Notes under the pieces: model-generated
The model's input: the letters and a program-made list of their open reading frames with translations, nothing else
What the model was told of the DNA's origin: nothing
Databases searched by the model: none
Origin: Flavobacterium sp. KMS
GTDB lineage: Bacteria > Bacteroidota > Bacteroidia > Flavobacteriales > Flavobacteriaceae
Reading direction: 5' to 3'
Assembly (NCBI RefSeq): GCF_000813005.1
Contig: NZ_JSYP01000007.1
Coordinates: 1-64,000, forward strand
Length of the DNA stretch: 64,000 nucleotides
Shown: positions 36,386 to 46,536 of the stretch, piece by piece
How positions within the stretch are numbered: position 1 is the stretch's first letter
How the letters are laid out: every line of letters starts with the position of its first letter
Translations under genes and position numbers: made by a program

Positions 36386-37972
36386 TTAGAATTTATTAAC
36401 TCCTGTATCCCACCAAAGTCTAGTTCCTCCTGTATCTACACCACCAAGTTCTTGAACTCCTTGAGCATATCCTACTGGATTAGAGGCTTTTTCCTGAACT
36501 GGAAAGTTTAATCTTCTTATAAAAGTTCCAGCTGGAATTTTACCTGAAGAGAAATTATTTGTTGGTAAGAATAGTTTTGGATAACCTGTTCTTCTAGTTT
36601 CAGCCCATGCCTCTTGACCATCAGGAAAAATAGCTAGCCATTTTTGAGTTTGAATTTTTTGAAGTTTAACTTCATTAGACGCAGCGTCTGACCATTTAAC
36701 AGTAACAAGGTTTTGTCCAGTAATATTATTAGCGGCATTTAAAGGGTCTGTAAAATTAGCCGCTACTAATACATCATCATTAATATAAGTATCTGCACTA
36801 CCTGAACCATTTTGTGCAAAAGAAGTAGTAATACCTGACTCATAAAAAGACTGAGGAGTCCCCCCCATATTCCATCCTTTTAAAGCCCCTTCAGCTTTTA
36901 AGAAATGAGATTCCGTTGCTGTAAACCATGGTATTTGTCCGTTAGTCACAATACTTCCTACTTTTGAGAATTGATCCGCTTTTGCAAATCTGTAATCATC
37001 ATCAACAAGACTTCCCAATCTAATAGCTTGATAATTACCGCTACTAACAGCTGGGCTAAAATATTGCTCTCTTCTTGGATCATTATAACCATTCATAATT
37101 GACGCAATTGCAGCTCCCACATTAATATCTGCCCACTCATTAGTATAAGTATTAACTGGATGGTCTGCCAAATAAAATATATTGTCAGCATTTAAATCAA
37201 TAACACCAAATCCCGCAATAGCTGCTTCTGCTTCTGCCTTTGCTTTTATTGGGTCAACATTTGAAATTCTCATTGCTAAACGAAGACGTAGTGAATTAGC
37301 AAATTTAATCCATTTTACAACTACTCCTTTTGCAGTTGTACCATCAGTTGCATCTTTTGCATCTACGAAAAAAGTACTTTTTAAATCTGCAGTAGCCAAC
37401 GGTGTTAATATATCAACTGCCGTTTTTAACTCTGTAAAAAATTGATCATAAACTACTTTCTGAGAATCATAAGGAACTGTTGCAGCCTCAGATCCAAAAG
37501 CAGAATACACTATTGGTCCGTGATAATCTGTAATTTTATGCATTGCATATACCTTTAAAATTAAAGACCACGCATAATATCTAGGACCTTTTTGCTCTAC
37601 TAATCTCTTAACTGTAAGAGCATTCACCATTTCTCTTCTGTAAGCTTGTTCCCATGCGGCATTGTTCCATCCATCCAAAAGAACATAAGTTGAATTATTA
37701 TTATTCCCTTCAAAATTGTGTGGTGTCCCCATATAACCCGCAAAAATATCTGCATTTAGGTTAAACTGAATATCTCCTTTCCAATCATCTTCAACCAATA
37801 TGTACATACCTCTTTGCATTGCCTTAATAGGCGCCTTTATATTATTAAAGTCTTGCTCCAATTGCTTATCAGTAAAAGCAGTGTCATTAGAATTGACATC
37901 TTCAAAATTACTTGTACAACCTCCAAAAGCAAAGGCTAAGACTGCACTAAAAATTAATAATTTATTTTTCAT
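36386..37972 (-). CDS. SusD/RagB-like outer-membrane glycan-binding lipoprotein (pair II)
   Basis: This 528-residue lipoprotein (lipobox FAFGGC) has the SusD-like_2 plan: FEDVNSNDTAFTDKQLEQD at the start and WLAIFPDGQEAWAETRRTGYPKLF near the end. It matches the pair I protein throughout (GALKGWNMGG, RLWWDTG), so it arose by duplication, but its sugar-binding middle differs in length and sequence. It lies 140 bp downstream of its susC, a wider gap than in pair I. Confidence 0.95.
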   Translation of the reverse strand: MKNKLLIFSAVLAFAFGGCTSNFEDVNSNDTAFTDKQLEQDFNNIKAPIKAMQRGMYILVEDDWKGDIQFNLNADIFAGYMGTPHNFEGNNNNSTYVLLDGWNNAAWEQAYRREMVNALTVKRLVEQKGPRYYAWSLILKVYAMHKITDYHGPIVYSAFGSEAATVPYDSQKVVYDQFFTELKTAVDILTPLATADLKSTFFVDAKDATDGTTAKGVVVKWIKFANSLRLRLAMRISNVDPIKAKAEAEAAIAGFGVIDLNADNIFYLADHPVNTYTNEWADINVGAAIASIMNGYNDPRREQYFSPAVSSGNYQAIRLGSLVDDDYRFAKADQFSKVGSIVTNGQIPWFTATESHFLKAEGALKGWNMGGTPQSFYESGITTSFAQNGSGSADTYINDDVLVAANFTDPLNAANNITGQNLVTVKWSDAASNEVKLQKIQTQKWLAIFPDGQEAWAETRRTGYPKLFLPTNNFSSGKIPAGTFIRRLNFPVQEKASNPVGYAQGVQELGGVDTGGTRLWWDTGVNKF

Positions 37973-38112
37973 TTGTAAAATTTTATTGTTAATTAAATTA
38001 TTTTTATTAACCTATGATTAAGCCTATTAAGGTTAATTAATTGTTTTTTGTTCAATAACAACAATTAAAACATCATAAATTAAAAGGTTTTATCCTTTAT
38101 AAGAAAACATTC

Positions 38113-41100
38113 TTAAAATGTTAAATTCAAGTTCACACCTATGCTTCTTGTAGATGGAGCACCAAATATATCTATACCTTGTAATCCTTCACCAGTACTT
38201 AAAGTTACGTTTGGATCAAAAGGAGCATCTTTGTAAAAGAAAAACAAGTTTTTCCCAACAAGAGAAAGATTCACCGTTTTAAAGATAGTTTCTTTACTAA
38301 AATCAAAAGTATATCCTAATGAAAGCTCTCCTAACCTAACATTTGTAGCTTTGTACATATATTCTCCTGTAGCTCCACTTCTATCTCCCACTACATTATA
38401 ATATTTTTCAGTACTATATAATCCTTGAAATTTAGTACCATCTGCATTTACTGCATTTATAGCAACTCCACCAGCTTGTCTTTGTTCACCTGTCTTTTGA
38501 GAAACACCATAATTATCTAGCATTGCTTCAGTCAAACTCATTACATTTCCTCCAAATCTTCCATCGATAAGTACATTTAAGAAAAACTTCTCATATTTAA
38601 ATGTATTAGAAAACCCTAACATAAAATCAGGATTAGAAGTTCCCATTTCTTGCCAATCTGTTTTTTGAATATTCCCACTATCATCAAGCATAATTTGCCC
38701 TTGATCATTTCTTAAAATATTTTTTCCTTCGATAATTCCAAATGGTTTCCCTTCTACCAAACGATATCTATAACTATTTGGATCCCCATCTGTTAAAAGA
38801 ACTCCATTAGCTTTAATTTCTTCACCCAAAGATTTAACTAAATTTTTATTTGATGCATAATTAAGACCTATATCCCAAGAAAACTTATCGGTAACGATTG
38901 CTTTTGCAGATACAGTAATTTCAAAACCTTTATTTTCGATACTACCTGCATTAAAAGCATAATTAGTATACCCAAAAGGGTTAGTTAATGGAGCAGGAAT
39001 CGTTACCAATTGATTTTTTGTTTCGTTTTGATAATACGTAAAATCAATTCCAAATCTGTTATTTACAAATCTCCACTCTGTACCAATTTCAAATGAATTT
39101 TGTTTTTCTGGTTTCAAAGAAGTTCCAGGTCTAGGACCAGTTATAGGGCTCACTACATTTCCAAAAGAAATTGTATTTGATGGAGAAGTTAAAAAAGGAG
39201 TAACATCATTACCTACCTGAGCAAAAGAAGCTCTCACTTTTCCGTAACTTATAGCTTCTGGAAGTTTAACCATTTGGCTTACAATAGCAGTAAGACCAAC
39301 AGATGGATAAAAGAATCCTAAATTTTCTGTGTTAACTAATGTAGATGACCAGTCATTTCTTCCTGTAACATCCAAGAAAAGCATATCCTTATAACCAAAA
39401 GTAGCACTACCAAATAAAGATTGTACATCTTTTTCTGCTCCAATAGATTGGCTATTTCCTGAAGTTGCTACAAAGTTATTGATATTAAACCAGTTTGCAT
39501 TTATCAAACCTTTTACACCCGAGTCATTAGTTACAGTATTATTAACTGTTGATTTAGTGATACTCGCTCCTAAAATAGCATTAAAACTGAAATCACTATT
39601 AAATTTTGTATTTACTGTACCGATAAAATCTCCGTACAATTGAGAACTTTCACTATTTGATAAAATATATCTACCTGTGCTTGCTGCTAAAACTGCATTT
39701 GTACCAGCAAAAACTTTTTTATCATACTTACTATACATTTTATTATAACCACCTCTGGTTTTAAAACTCAACCACTCATTCGCTTTAAAAGTTAATGCGA
39801 TAGAACCTATAAAAGATTGGTTGATATCTGTAGATACGTTTCTATTCTGAATCCAATATGGATTTTGAATTATATCACTTGTTCCACTTACCCATCTTTG
39901 AGTATTTAAGTTTCTAACAGGATCAAATACTTCATAATTATTCTTGTAATCATTAAAATCATTTCCTCTTGGAAATAAATATACCCCTGTTAAAGGATTA
40001 TAATATAACGCATTCGTTGGTTTGTTTGTGATTTTTTGATCTGCAAAAGAGAAAGCAGCATCTACAGTTAATTTATCTTCAAATATTTTTACACTTTGAC
40101 GAATACCAATATTATTTTTCTTCAATTCATTTGTTGGCATAACCCCAGCAATATTAGTGTTTGCATAAGTAAGACTTGTAGTCGCTTTTTCATTTCCACT
40201 ATTAATTCCAACTGAGTTTATAAAAGTCATCCCCGTATTGAAAAAATTATCTACATGCTCTGGAGAATCTTTCGCAGCTCCCCAAGTTTTTGTTGCACCT
40301 GCATTTGCTCCATAAGTTGTTTGAAATTCTGGTAATGAAATTACATTATCAACAAAAAGGCTTGAAGTATAATTTGCAGTAACAGTTCCCACTTTACCTC
40401 TTTTAGTAGTTACAAGAATAACTCCATTAGCTCCCTGACTGCCATATAAAGCGGCAGCAGATGCTCCTTTTAATACTGTCATAGATTCGATATCCTCAGG
40501 ATTCATCATAGATACAGCATCACCACCATCTCTATTACCTCCTGCTTTATCTCCAAAAACTTGATTCCCTTGTGCGGTTGAAGAGTTTAACAATGGAATT
40601 CCATCAACAACATACAATGGTTGGTTGTTTGAGATTGATGAATTACCACGAATAGTTACTTTTACAGAACCTCCAGAACCAGAAGCACTTCTACCCACAA
40701 CTAAACCTGATACTTTTCCTGATAAACTATTAATAAGATTCGCATCTTTTACACGAGTCATTTCTTCACCCTTTACCTCTTGTGCGGCATAAGTTAAAGA
40801 CTTCTTAGCCTTCTTGATACCTAATGAGGTTACAACAACTTCATTCAATGCATTCGAAGCAGCGTTCTTTAACTTTACGTTAACAGTGGCAGCATCTCCA
40901 ACAACAACATTTTGCGTTTCCAATCCTACATAGCTAAAAACTAAAGTTTGCCCTTTTTGAGCCTCAATAGAAAATACACCATCAAAATCGGTAACTGTAC
41001 CTTTTTGTCCTCCTTGAACTGCAACTGAAGCTCCTGGCAACGGCAATCCATCAGAATCTGTAATCACACCTTTGACATTTTTTACCTGAGCAAGCGAAAC

Positions 41101-41145
41101 CTGCACCGTAAAAGCAATCATAAAGATTAAGAAAATTTTTTTCAT
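38113..41145 (-). CDS. SusC/RagA TonB-dependent oligosaccharide transporter (pair II)
   Basis: The protein has 1010 residues with the same domain order as pair I: a signal peptide, a carboxypeptidase-like domain ([20 protein letters not shown]), [15 protein letters not shown], a plug ([31 protein letters not shown]) and a barrel ending VNLNLTF. The Ala/Val changes in the signal peptide are minor, and the N-terminal ~130 residues are almost the same as in the other SusC. Its different barrel loops suggest different chain lengths or modification of the chitin oligomers taken up. Confidence 0.96.
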   Translation of the reverse strand: MKKIFLIFMIAFTVQVSLAQVKNVKGVITDSDGLPLPGASVAVQGGQKGTVTDFDGVFSIEAQKGQTLVFSYVGLETQNVVVGDAATVNVKLKNAASNALNEVVVTSLGIKKAKKSLTYAAQEVKGEEMTRVKDANLINSLSGKVSGLVVGRSASGSGGSVKVTIRGNSSISNNQPLYVVDGIPLLNSSTAQGNQVFGDKAGGNRDGGDAVSMMNPEDIESMTVLKGASAAALYGSQGANGVILVTTKRGKVGTVTANYTSSLFVDNVISLPEFQTTYGANAGATKTWGAAKDSPEHVDNFFNTGMTFINSVGINSGNEKATTSLTYANTNIAGVMPTNELKKNNIGIRQSVKIFEDKLTVDAAFSFADQKITNKPTNALYYNPLTGVYLFPRGNDFNDYKNNYEVFDPVRNLNTQRWVSGTSDIIQNPYWIQNRNVSTDINQSFIGSIALTFKANEWLSFKTRGGYNKMYSKYDKKVFAGTNAVLAASTGRYILSNSESSQLYGDFIGTVNTKFNSDFSFNAILGASITKSTVNNTVTNDSGVKGLINANWFNINNFVATSGNSQSIGAEKDVQSLFGSATFGYKDMLFLDVTGRNDWSSTLVNTENLGFFYPSVGLTAIVSQMVKLPEAISYGKVRASFAQVGNDVTPFLTSPSNTISFGNVVSPITGPRPGTSLKPEKQNSFEIGTEWRFVNNRFGIDFTYYQNETKNQLVTIPAPLTNPFGYTNYAFNAGSIENKGFEITVSAKAIVTDKFSWDIGLNYASNKNLVKSLGEEIKANGVLLTDGDPNSYRYRLVEGKPFGIIEGKNILRNDQGQIMLDDSGNIQKTDWQEMGTSNPDFMLGFSNTFKYEKFFLNVLIDGRFGGNVMSLTEAMLDNYGVSQKTGEQRQAGGVAINAVNADGTKFQGLYSTEKYYNVVGDRSGATGEYMYKATNVRLGELSLGYTFDFSKETIFKTVNLSLVGKNLFFFYKDAPFDPNVTLSTGEGLQGIDIFGAPSTRSIGVNLNLTF

Positions 41146-41206
41146 GTTTATAAAATTTTTGTTAGTTATGGGATAAAATTATTCTTAAAGAATTGTTAAA
41201 AAAAAT

Positions 41207-41239
41207 ATTTTATACCAACAACAAAAAACCATAAACAAA
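41207..41239 (-). promoter_or_regulatory. susC-II promoter, TTTG-N21-TATAAAAT
   Basis: On the minus strand TTTG (41236-41239), 21 nt, then TATAAAAT (41207-41214), preceded by GTTGG. It has the same spacing as the susC-I and MFS promoters. Confidence 0.65.
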
Positions 41240-41269
41240 CGACATCAAACAATCTATAATATGCTAAAC

Positions 41270-41281
41270 GAAAACGTTTTC
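41270..41281. promoter_or_regulatory. Palindromic operator candidate GAAAACGTTTTC (susC-II)
   Basis: It is identical to 35919-35930 and at nearly the same distance from the -33 box. Confidence 0.55.
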
Positions 41282-41424
41282 TACGTATAAATTATTCAAT
41301 ATTTTAAGTTTTAAATTAAACTTAAGTCAATAATACAGACTTTTTAACAAATTATCACACATTTAAAAACAAAACCGAGCAAACAAGCCAGTATATCTAG
41401 GAAACAATCAATTATGCATTTTAC

Positions 41425-41436
41425 GAAAACGTTGTC
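41425..41436. promoter_or_regulatory. Variant palindrome GAAAACGTTGTC
   Basis: It differs by one base from the palindrome and lies 153 bp before the sensor kinase start. It is preceded by TTTAC, and the exact copy at 41270 by TAAAC. Confidence 0.35.
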
Positions 41437-41588
41437 TAGACTAAATATTTCATGTTTTAAGATATTTTTCAAATTTTTATTCAAAAAAATTGTGTTTTCA
41501 TTAACTAATTGATTAAAGTTGCAAAATAATATTTTACTAATTATTTAACACAACCAAAACCAACTACTAATTGAATAGAATCAGTAAA

Positions 41589-42623
41589 ATGAAATTCGAC
41601 ATTAAACTTCAAAATCATCTTTGGTTTTGGGGAGTTTATTTTATATTGAATTTCTTAAGATGGGGAGCTTACTTCAATAACTATCAATATTCATTTAAAT
41701 CAAATCTTATTGAATTCTCATTACATATACCATTAGTATATTTTAATCTATTTGTTTTAGTACCACGTTATGTATTAAAATCTAAATACATCACCTATAC
41801 TTTTAGTCTTATAGCGAGCTTATTTGTAATTTATTTAGTAAAAACTGCACTTACCTATTACTTAATATCCCAAAACATTTGGCCAGAGGCAAATCGCGAA
41901 TACAAACCTTTCGAGATAAATCATATCGTTGCTGTATGTATTGGTGAATTATATGTATTAGCAATGGCATCATCTGTTTACCTGACACTTACATGGTTAC
42001 GAGAAAGGGAAAGAAACCGATCCTTGAGAGAAAATCAGTTTAAGATTAAATTAAAATATCTTGAAAATCAGATTCAACCTCATTTTTTCTTTAACACTCT
42101 AAATAATCTATATGCATTATCACTGGAATCTTCAGACAAAGTTCCAGATGTGATTATCAAACTTTCCAAATTAATGGAATATGTTTTATATGACATAAAA
42201 GGAACAAAATCTGTTAAATTAATTCAGGAAATAGACTATATTCATAACTATATTGAGATAGAAAAACTACGATTTCAAAATGTAGAAGTTAGTATTAATT
42301 TAGAGTCAGATATAGACGATGTCGAGGTACCGCCTTTAATCTTCATCTCCTTAATAGAAAACGCCTTTAAACATGGCGGACTTAATAACCCAAATTTAAA
42401 AATAAAAGTAAACTGCAAAATCATTGATAACAAAACACTCGATTTTGAAGTATTAAATAATTTTGTACATTCACAGAATTTTAAGACAAAAAGAGGAATT
42501 GGCTTAGTCAATACCCAAAAGAGATTAAAACTAATTTATAAGAATAATTACAATTTAGAATATAAAACTAAATTTAATTACTACATAATTCGCTTGCAAA
42601 TACCTATTAATAATGAAAATTAA
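41589..42623 (+). CDS. LytS/YehU-type sensor histidine kinase of the chitin locus
   Basis: The protein has 344 residues from the ATG at 41589; a TTG at 41571 is a less likely start. Four membrane helices cover about 10-140. The kinase core has the LytS-type phosphoacceptor region QIQPHFFFNTLNNLYAL and an ATPase N-box PLIFISLIENAFKHG with a later GIGLVNTQKRL G-box. The 3' end overlaps the response-regulator start by 11 bp, so the two are co-translated. It probably senses chitin breakdown products in or near the membrane and controls the locus. Confidence 0.93.
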   Translation: MKFDIKLQNHLWFWGVYFILNFLRWGAYFNNYQYSFKSNLIEFSLHIPLVYFNLFVLVPRYVLKSKYITYTFSLIASLFVIYLVKTALTYYLISQNIWPEANREYKPFEINHIVAVCIGELYVLAMASSVYLTLTWLRERERNRSLRENQFKIKLKYLENQIQPHFFFNTLNNLYALSLESSDKVPDVIIKLSKLMEYVLYDIKGTKSVKLIQEIDYIHNYIEIEKLRFQNVEVSINLESDIDDVEVPPLIFISLIENAFKHGGLNNPNLKIKVNCKIIDNKTLDFEVLNNFVHSQNFKTKRGIGLVNTQKRLKLIYKNNYNLEYKTKFNYYIIRLQIPINNEN

Positions 42624-43314
42624 ATGCGTATTGATTGATGATGAACCATTAGCAATCAAAGTTCTACAAAACTACTTTACAAATTTTACCGATTTTGAAA
42701 TTACCGGTACATTTGTTAATGCGCTAGAAGCACTGGACTTTATAAACAACAACAGTGTAGATGCCGTTTTCCTGGACATTAACATGCCCATGATGACTGG
42801 CTTTGAACTCATTAGCTTAATAGAAAACAAAACCAAAGTTATCATTACTACCGCTTTTAGAGAATTTGCAGCCGAAAGTTATGATCTTGAAGTTTTAGAT
42901 TATTTAGTAAAACCTATTCCCCTTCCTCGATTTATAAAATGCATCAATAAAATTACGACAGAGTTCAATTTAAAGAACAATATCAAAGTCGAAAATCATC
43001 GTGTCGAGCCTCATCTTTTTATCAAAGTAGATAAGAAAATGATCAAGATAAATATTGATGAAATTTTATTTGTAGAAGGAATGAAAGAATACATCAAGGT
43101 AGTAACCCTTGATAAAACGTACATCACTCACAAGTCATTAACCGCATTATCAGACGAGTTGCCGGCCGATAGATTTATGCGTATTCACAAATCTTACTTA
43201 ATTGCAGTGAATAAAGTCAAATCTATTGAAGGAAATCGCATACAAATCCAATCTTTCACTTTACCAATAGGTAGGAATTATAGCAAAGATGTAAAAAGTA
43301 AAATACTAGAATAA
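42613..43314 (+). CDS. LytTR family response regulator of the chitin locus
   Basis: The protein has 233 residues. The receiver domain (about 1-120) has the acidic pair in VLIDDEP, phospho-acceptor Asp55 in AVFLDINMPM, a TTAF motif and a KPI lysine. A LytTR DNA-binding domain follows at about 135-230 (ILFVEGMKEYIKV, FMRIHKSYLIAV). Such proteins bind direct repeats upstream of target promoters. The shared GTTGG-TATAA element before both susC genes and the MFS gene is a plausible place for its action. Confidence 0.94.
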   Translation: MKIKCVLIDDEPLAIKVLQNYFTNFTDFEITGTFVNALEALDFINNNSVDAVFLDINMPMMTGFELISLIENKTKVIITTAFREFAAESYDLEVLDYLVKPIPLPRFIKCINKITTEFNLKNNIKVENHRVEPHLFIKVDKKMIKINIDEILFVEGMKEYIKVVTLDKTYITHKSLTALSDELPADRFMRIHKSYLIAVNKVKSIEGNRIQIQSFTLPIGRNYSKDVKSKILE

Positions 43315-43356
43315 CCTCCTCAAAATCATCGATTTTGCCTCTCTAAAAAATAACAC

Positions 43357-43390
43357 TTTGTTGAATAAATCATGCCGTTGGTATAAATTT
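43357..43390 (+). promoter_or_regulatory. MFS transporter promoter, TTTG-N21-TATAAATTT
   Basis: TTTG (43357-43360), 21 nt and TATAAATTT (43382-43390), with GTTGG abutting, repeat the susC promoter pattern on the opposite strand. Confidence 0.65.
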
Positions 43391-43492
43391 AACATTATTT
43401 GTTCTGTTTTATTTTTTTTTAAACGAGTTTACAAATATATTTACGCTCATCAAAAAACAAATAAAAACAAATAAAATTAACCTTATAACATT

Positions 43493-44962
43493 ATGAGTTC
43501 AGAAAATGTACAAACAAAATGGGGACAATTTATCTCCTTGATAATAGTTTTCTTTTTTTGGGGCTTTGTTGGATCTGCCAATGACATCCTAATTCCAGTA
43601 TTCAAAAAAGTTTTCACTTTATCTCAAGTACAATCACAATTAGTTGCTTGGGCATTTTATGCAGCTTACTTCGTAGGATCTATGATTTTCTTCTTAGTAT
43701 CTTTAAAAATGGATGTACTGCAAAAATTTGGATACAAAAAAACACTTTCTGCTGGTTTAATTCTTTCTGCTGTAGGTTCGTTTCTATTTGTTCCCGCTGC
43801 AACTATGGAAAGCTTTCCTTTCTTCTTAACCGCTTTATTTACTGTAGGTTTAGGATTTTCGATTCAACAAATTGTAGCCAATCCTTTAGCTATTAAAATG
43901 GGAAGCCCACAAACAGGAGCTCACCGTTTAACTTTAGCAGGAGGTATCAACTCTTTCGGAACAACAATTGGAGCTATTTTATTAGGGATCGCTTTGTTCG
44001 GAATGGGAGATAATAAAAATACTTCCCTTTCATTAGAAGACATCAAACTACCTTTCATCATTCTTGGTCTTGCTTTTATTGTAGTAGCCATTTTCATGAA
44101 CTTCTCTAAAATTGAAGATCCTGCAAAAGAAGAGGAAGAAGTAGTTAAAGTAGCACACGAAAAATTCAACATTTCAGACTACCCACAACTATATTTGGGA
44201 ATGTTAGGAATCTTTATATACGTAGGAACAGAAGTAACAATTATTAGTAATTTACCAGCTTTACTACATACTGCCGAATTTGGTAATATTCTAGAAGATG
44301 CTATCGCCCCATTTATCGCTCTTTATTGGGGAAGTTTAATGATCGGACGTTGGAATGGTGGAGTAAACGTTTTCAACACTTCTACGTTAGTAAATACAGC
44401 CTTAAAATTCATTGTTCCAGCTATCGCCTTTGGAGTAATTATTGGAGCTAATATTTTTGCAGCACATGACGTTTCTTCATTCTACATTTACCCAATCTGG
44501 ATTTTGTTATTCATAGCAGTAAGTTTTGTAGGTGGTAAAAATGCTGGAAAAACTTTAATGCTTTTCGGAATTTCAGGTTTATTAATGATGGTTGCCGGAT
44601 TAATTTGTCCAGATCCATCAATTGCTAAATTCTTCTTTATCTCTGGAGGTTTATTCTTATCTATCATGTGGCCATCTATATTTGATTTAGCTATTGCTGG
44701 TTTAGGAAAAAACACCGGAAAAGCATCTTCATTCTTAATCATGATGATTCTTGGAGGAGGAGTAATTCCTTTGATTCAAGGAAGTATTTGCGATATCGAC
44801 CTTACTAGCCCAGAAGGAATATTTGGTATTACATGGACACACTTTTCTTATATCGTTCCGCTACTTGGTTTTGCATATTTAGGATTCTACGGTTATTATT
44901 GTCCTAAAATACTAAAGAGACAAGGAATTAATCATACTCAAAGCGGAGGACGAGGTCATTAA
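43493..44962 (+). CDS. Sugar MFS transporter (FucP/NagP type), probable GlcNAc importer
   Basis: This 489-residue protein has 12 predicted helices. The start FISLIIVFFFWGFVGSANDILIPVFKKVF and the NPLAIKMGSPQTGAHRLTLAGGINSFGTTIG stretch are typical of the FucP/GluP sugar:H+ symporter group. It follows the two-component genes and carries a promoter like those of the susC genes, so it most likely takes GlcNAc or chitobiose from periplasm to cytoplasm. A terminator ends it at 44985. Confidence 0.93.
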   Translation: MSSENVQTKWGQFISLIIVFFFWGFVGSANDILIPVFKKVFTLSQVQSQLVAWAFYAAYFVGSMIFFLVSLKMDVLQKFGYKKTLSAGLILSAVGSFLFVPAATMESFPFFLTALFTVGLGFSIQQIVANPLAIKMGSPQTGAHRLTLAGGINSFGTTIGAILLGIALFGMGDNKNTSLSLEDIKLPFIILGLAFIVVAIFMNFSKIEDPAKEEEEVVKVAHEKFNISDYPQLYLGMLGIFIYVGTEVTIISNLPALLHTAEFGNILEDAIAPFIALYWGSLMIGRWNGGVNVFNTSTLVNTALKFIVPAIAFGVIIGANIFAAHDVSSFYIYPIWILLFIAVSFVGGKNAGKTLMLFGISGLLMMVAGLICPDPSIAKFFFISGGLFLSIMWPSIFDLAIAGLGKNTGKASSFLIMMILGGGVIPLIQGSICDIDLTSPEGIFGITWTHFSYIVPLLGFAYLGFYGYYCPKILKRQGINHTQSGGRGH

Positions 44963-44984
44963 AAACCCACCGTATTAAAATAGA

Positions 44985-45014
44985 AAAAGTCCCATTGCAA
45001 AATGGGACTTTTTT
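44985..45014 (+). terminator. Terminator of the MFS gene
   Basis: AAAAGTCCCATT/AATGGGACTTTT with a GCAA loop, followed by more T. Confidence 0.9.
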
Positions 45015-45047
45015 ATGCTTTACAACTTTCCATTAGGAATTAGATTT

Positions 45048-45098
45048 AACCACAAAGTCCGCAAAACTTAATAATCAAGCTTTGCGGACTTTGTGGTT
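45048..45098. repeat. Perfect 18-bp inverted intergenic repeat
   Basis: AACCACAAAGTCCGCAAA is exactly inverted at 45081-45098 around a 15-bp loop. Its TTTGCGGACTTTGTGG and the following CACCCTTTACGGTTAAAT resemble the repeat tails at 3995-4015 and 18015-18060. Confidence 0.8.
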
Positions 45099-45148
45099 TT
45101 CGACTTTGCACCCTTTACGGTTAAATAGCATACCACATGATAATATAA

Positions 45149-45643
45149 TCATTTAGCATTAAGGATATTCTCCAAATTCTTTTTAAAAATCACCTTATTC
45201 TTTTCAGGAATAGTATACACCACATCTTTGTTAGCATGCACTATAATTTGCTTTATATCCAGATCCAAAAGCTTTCTCGGTTCTTTTAACTTCAAGGTAC
45301 AAGCACCATCAAAATAACCGTCATCTTCAATAATTTTTTGAGTTTTAACAATACTTCCATCACCAAATACTGCCGAAATTGTCATCGAATTATTTAATGT
45401 TGTAGTATAAAAACCATCCATAACCAACATAACGCGGTAGCTGTTTTTCATTTCCGCACCTTTAAACTCATGTCGTACAATTGTATAACGCAATCCTTTA
45501 TCAAGAACCTGAAAGCTTTTTGAACAATCCAGTTCAAATGTAGCCACGTCACCAGCATCATTAATTCCTTTTATTACTTTGGCTTGCGCAGTAACCGACA
45601 ATCCAACTATTGTAAACGCAAATGCAATTAGTAGCTTTTTCAT
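45149..45643 (-). CDS. Secreted hypothetical protein
   Basis: The protein has 164 residues from the ATG at 45643, which gives a clear signal peptide (KKLLIAFAFTIVGLSVTAQA). The mature part is mainly beta-strand (YTIVRHEFKGAEMKNSYRV, LVMDGFYTTTL, QIIVHANKDVVYTIP) with two cysteines (CSKS, GACTL) that may pair. No known domain was recognised. It is probably periplasmic. It lies downstream of the transaldolase gene, separated by a terminator, so it is likely its own unit. Confidence 0.7.
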   Translation of the reverse strand: MKKLLIAFAFTIVGLSVTAQAKVIKGINDAGDVATFELDCSKSFQVLDKGLRYTIVRHEFKGAEMKNSYRVMLVMDGFYTTTLNNSMTISAVFGDGSIVKTQKIIEDDGYFDGACTLKLKEPRKLLDLDIKQIIVHANKDVVYTIPEKNKVIFKKNLENILNAK

Positions 45644-45682
45644 ATGTAGATAGTTAATTTTGAGATACATAAAAATATAAAA

Positions 45683-45715
45683 AAAACGCCATGTTTTTGA
45701 CAAACATGGCGTTTT
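45683..45715 (-). terminator. Terminator of the transaldolase-like gene
   Basis: AAAACGCCATGTTT/AAACATGGCGTTTT is a 14-bp stem followed on the minus strand by eight T. Confidence 0.9.
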
Positions 45716-45735
45716 AAAATAAATTTTAAGAAAAA

Positions 45736-46392
45736 TTACTTATTTCCTTTTTCAAAATCAGCAACAAACTGCGCCAATCCGATATCTGTTAATGGGTGTT
45801 TTAATAAACCATAAATTGCAGAAAGAGGTCCAGTCATAACATCAGCACCAATTTTTGCACAGTTTACAATATGCATAGTATGACGTACAGAAGCAGCTAA
45901 GATTTCAGTTTCATAACCATAGTTATCATAAATCAATCTAATCTCTTCTATAAGCGCTAAACCATCTGTAGAAACATCATCCAAACGACCAATAAAAGGA
46001 GAAACATAAGTTGCTCCAGCTTTAGCAGCCAATAAAGCTTGTCCAGCAGAGAATACTAAAGTTACGTTTGTTTTAATTCCTTTATCCGAGAAATATTTCG
46101 CAGCCATAACACCTTCTTTCGTCATTGGCAATTTAACTACGATTTGCTCGTGTAAATCAGCCAATTCTTCACCTTCTTTAATCATTCCGTCATAATCCAA
46201 AGCATTAACTTCGGCACTAACATCACCTTCAACAAGATTACAAATATCAACGTAATGTTTCAAAATGTTGTTTTTTCCAGTAATTCCTTCTTTTGCCATC
46301 AATGATGGATTAGTAGTAACCCCGTCTAAAACACCTAAAGCTTGTGCTTCTTTAATTTGAGCTAAATTAGCTGTGTCAATAAAAAATTTCAT
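45736..46392 (-). CDS. fsa: Fructose-6-phosphate aldolase / small transaldolase
   Basis: This 218-residue cytoplasmic enzyme is of the TalC/FSA size. [16 protein letters not shown] and [13 protein letters not shown] open the barrel, and the Schiff-base lysine is Lys87 in IVVKLPMT. Later [13 protein letters not shown] and [11 protein letters not shown] complete the fold. Whether it acts as a transaldolase or as an aldolase on fructose-6-P cannot be settled from sequence alone. It is a single-gene unit with a strong terminator. Confidence 0.94.
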   Translation of the reverse strand: MKFFIDTANLAQIKEAQALGVLDGVTTNPSLMAKEGITGKNNILKHYVDICNLVEGDVSAEVNALDYDGMIKEGEELADLHEQIVVKLPMTKEGVMAAKYFSDKGIKTNVTLVFSAGQALLAAKAGATYVSPFIGRLDDVSTDGLALIEEIRLIYDNYGYETEILAASVRHTMHIVNCAKIGADVMTGPLSAIYGLLKHPLTDIGLAQFVADFEKGNK

Positions 46393-46536
46393 ATGTATTA
46401 TATTTAATTGTGTTCCTAAATAGGGCGTGTTCGCCGCGGCGAACGGGTTTTACATTACAATCTTTTATTTTTTAAAGAAAAAAATAAAAGGATTTCCATT
46501 TCATCCCCTCACGCAAAATGAAAAATCGCTGCAAAA

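Larger units (their letters stand above)
41146..41588. other. 443-bp divergent regulatory spacer (susC-II / sensor kinase)
   Basis: It contains the susC-II promoter (41207-41239), an exact GAAAACGTTTTC palindrome (41270) and a variant (41425). It also holds a TTCATTAACTAATTGATTAAAG block shared with the spacer before susC-I. No gene was seen. Confidence 0.8.

Noticed and set aside
43921..44172. Minus-strand frame within the MFS gene
   Set aside because: It lies fully inside a transporter with clear helices and has biased composition expected of a shadow.
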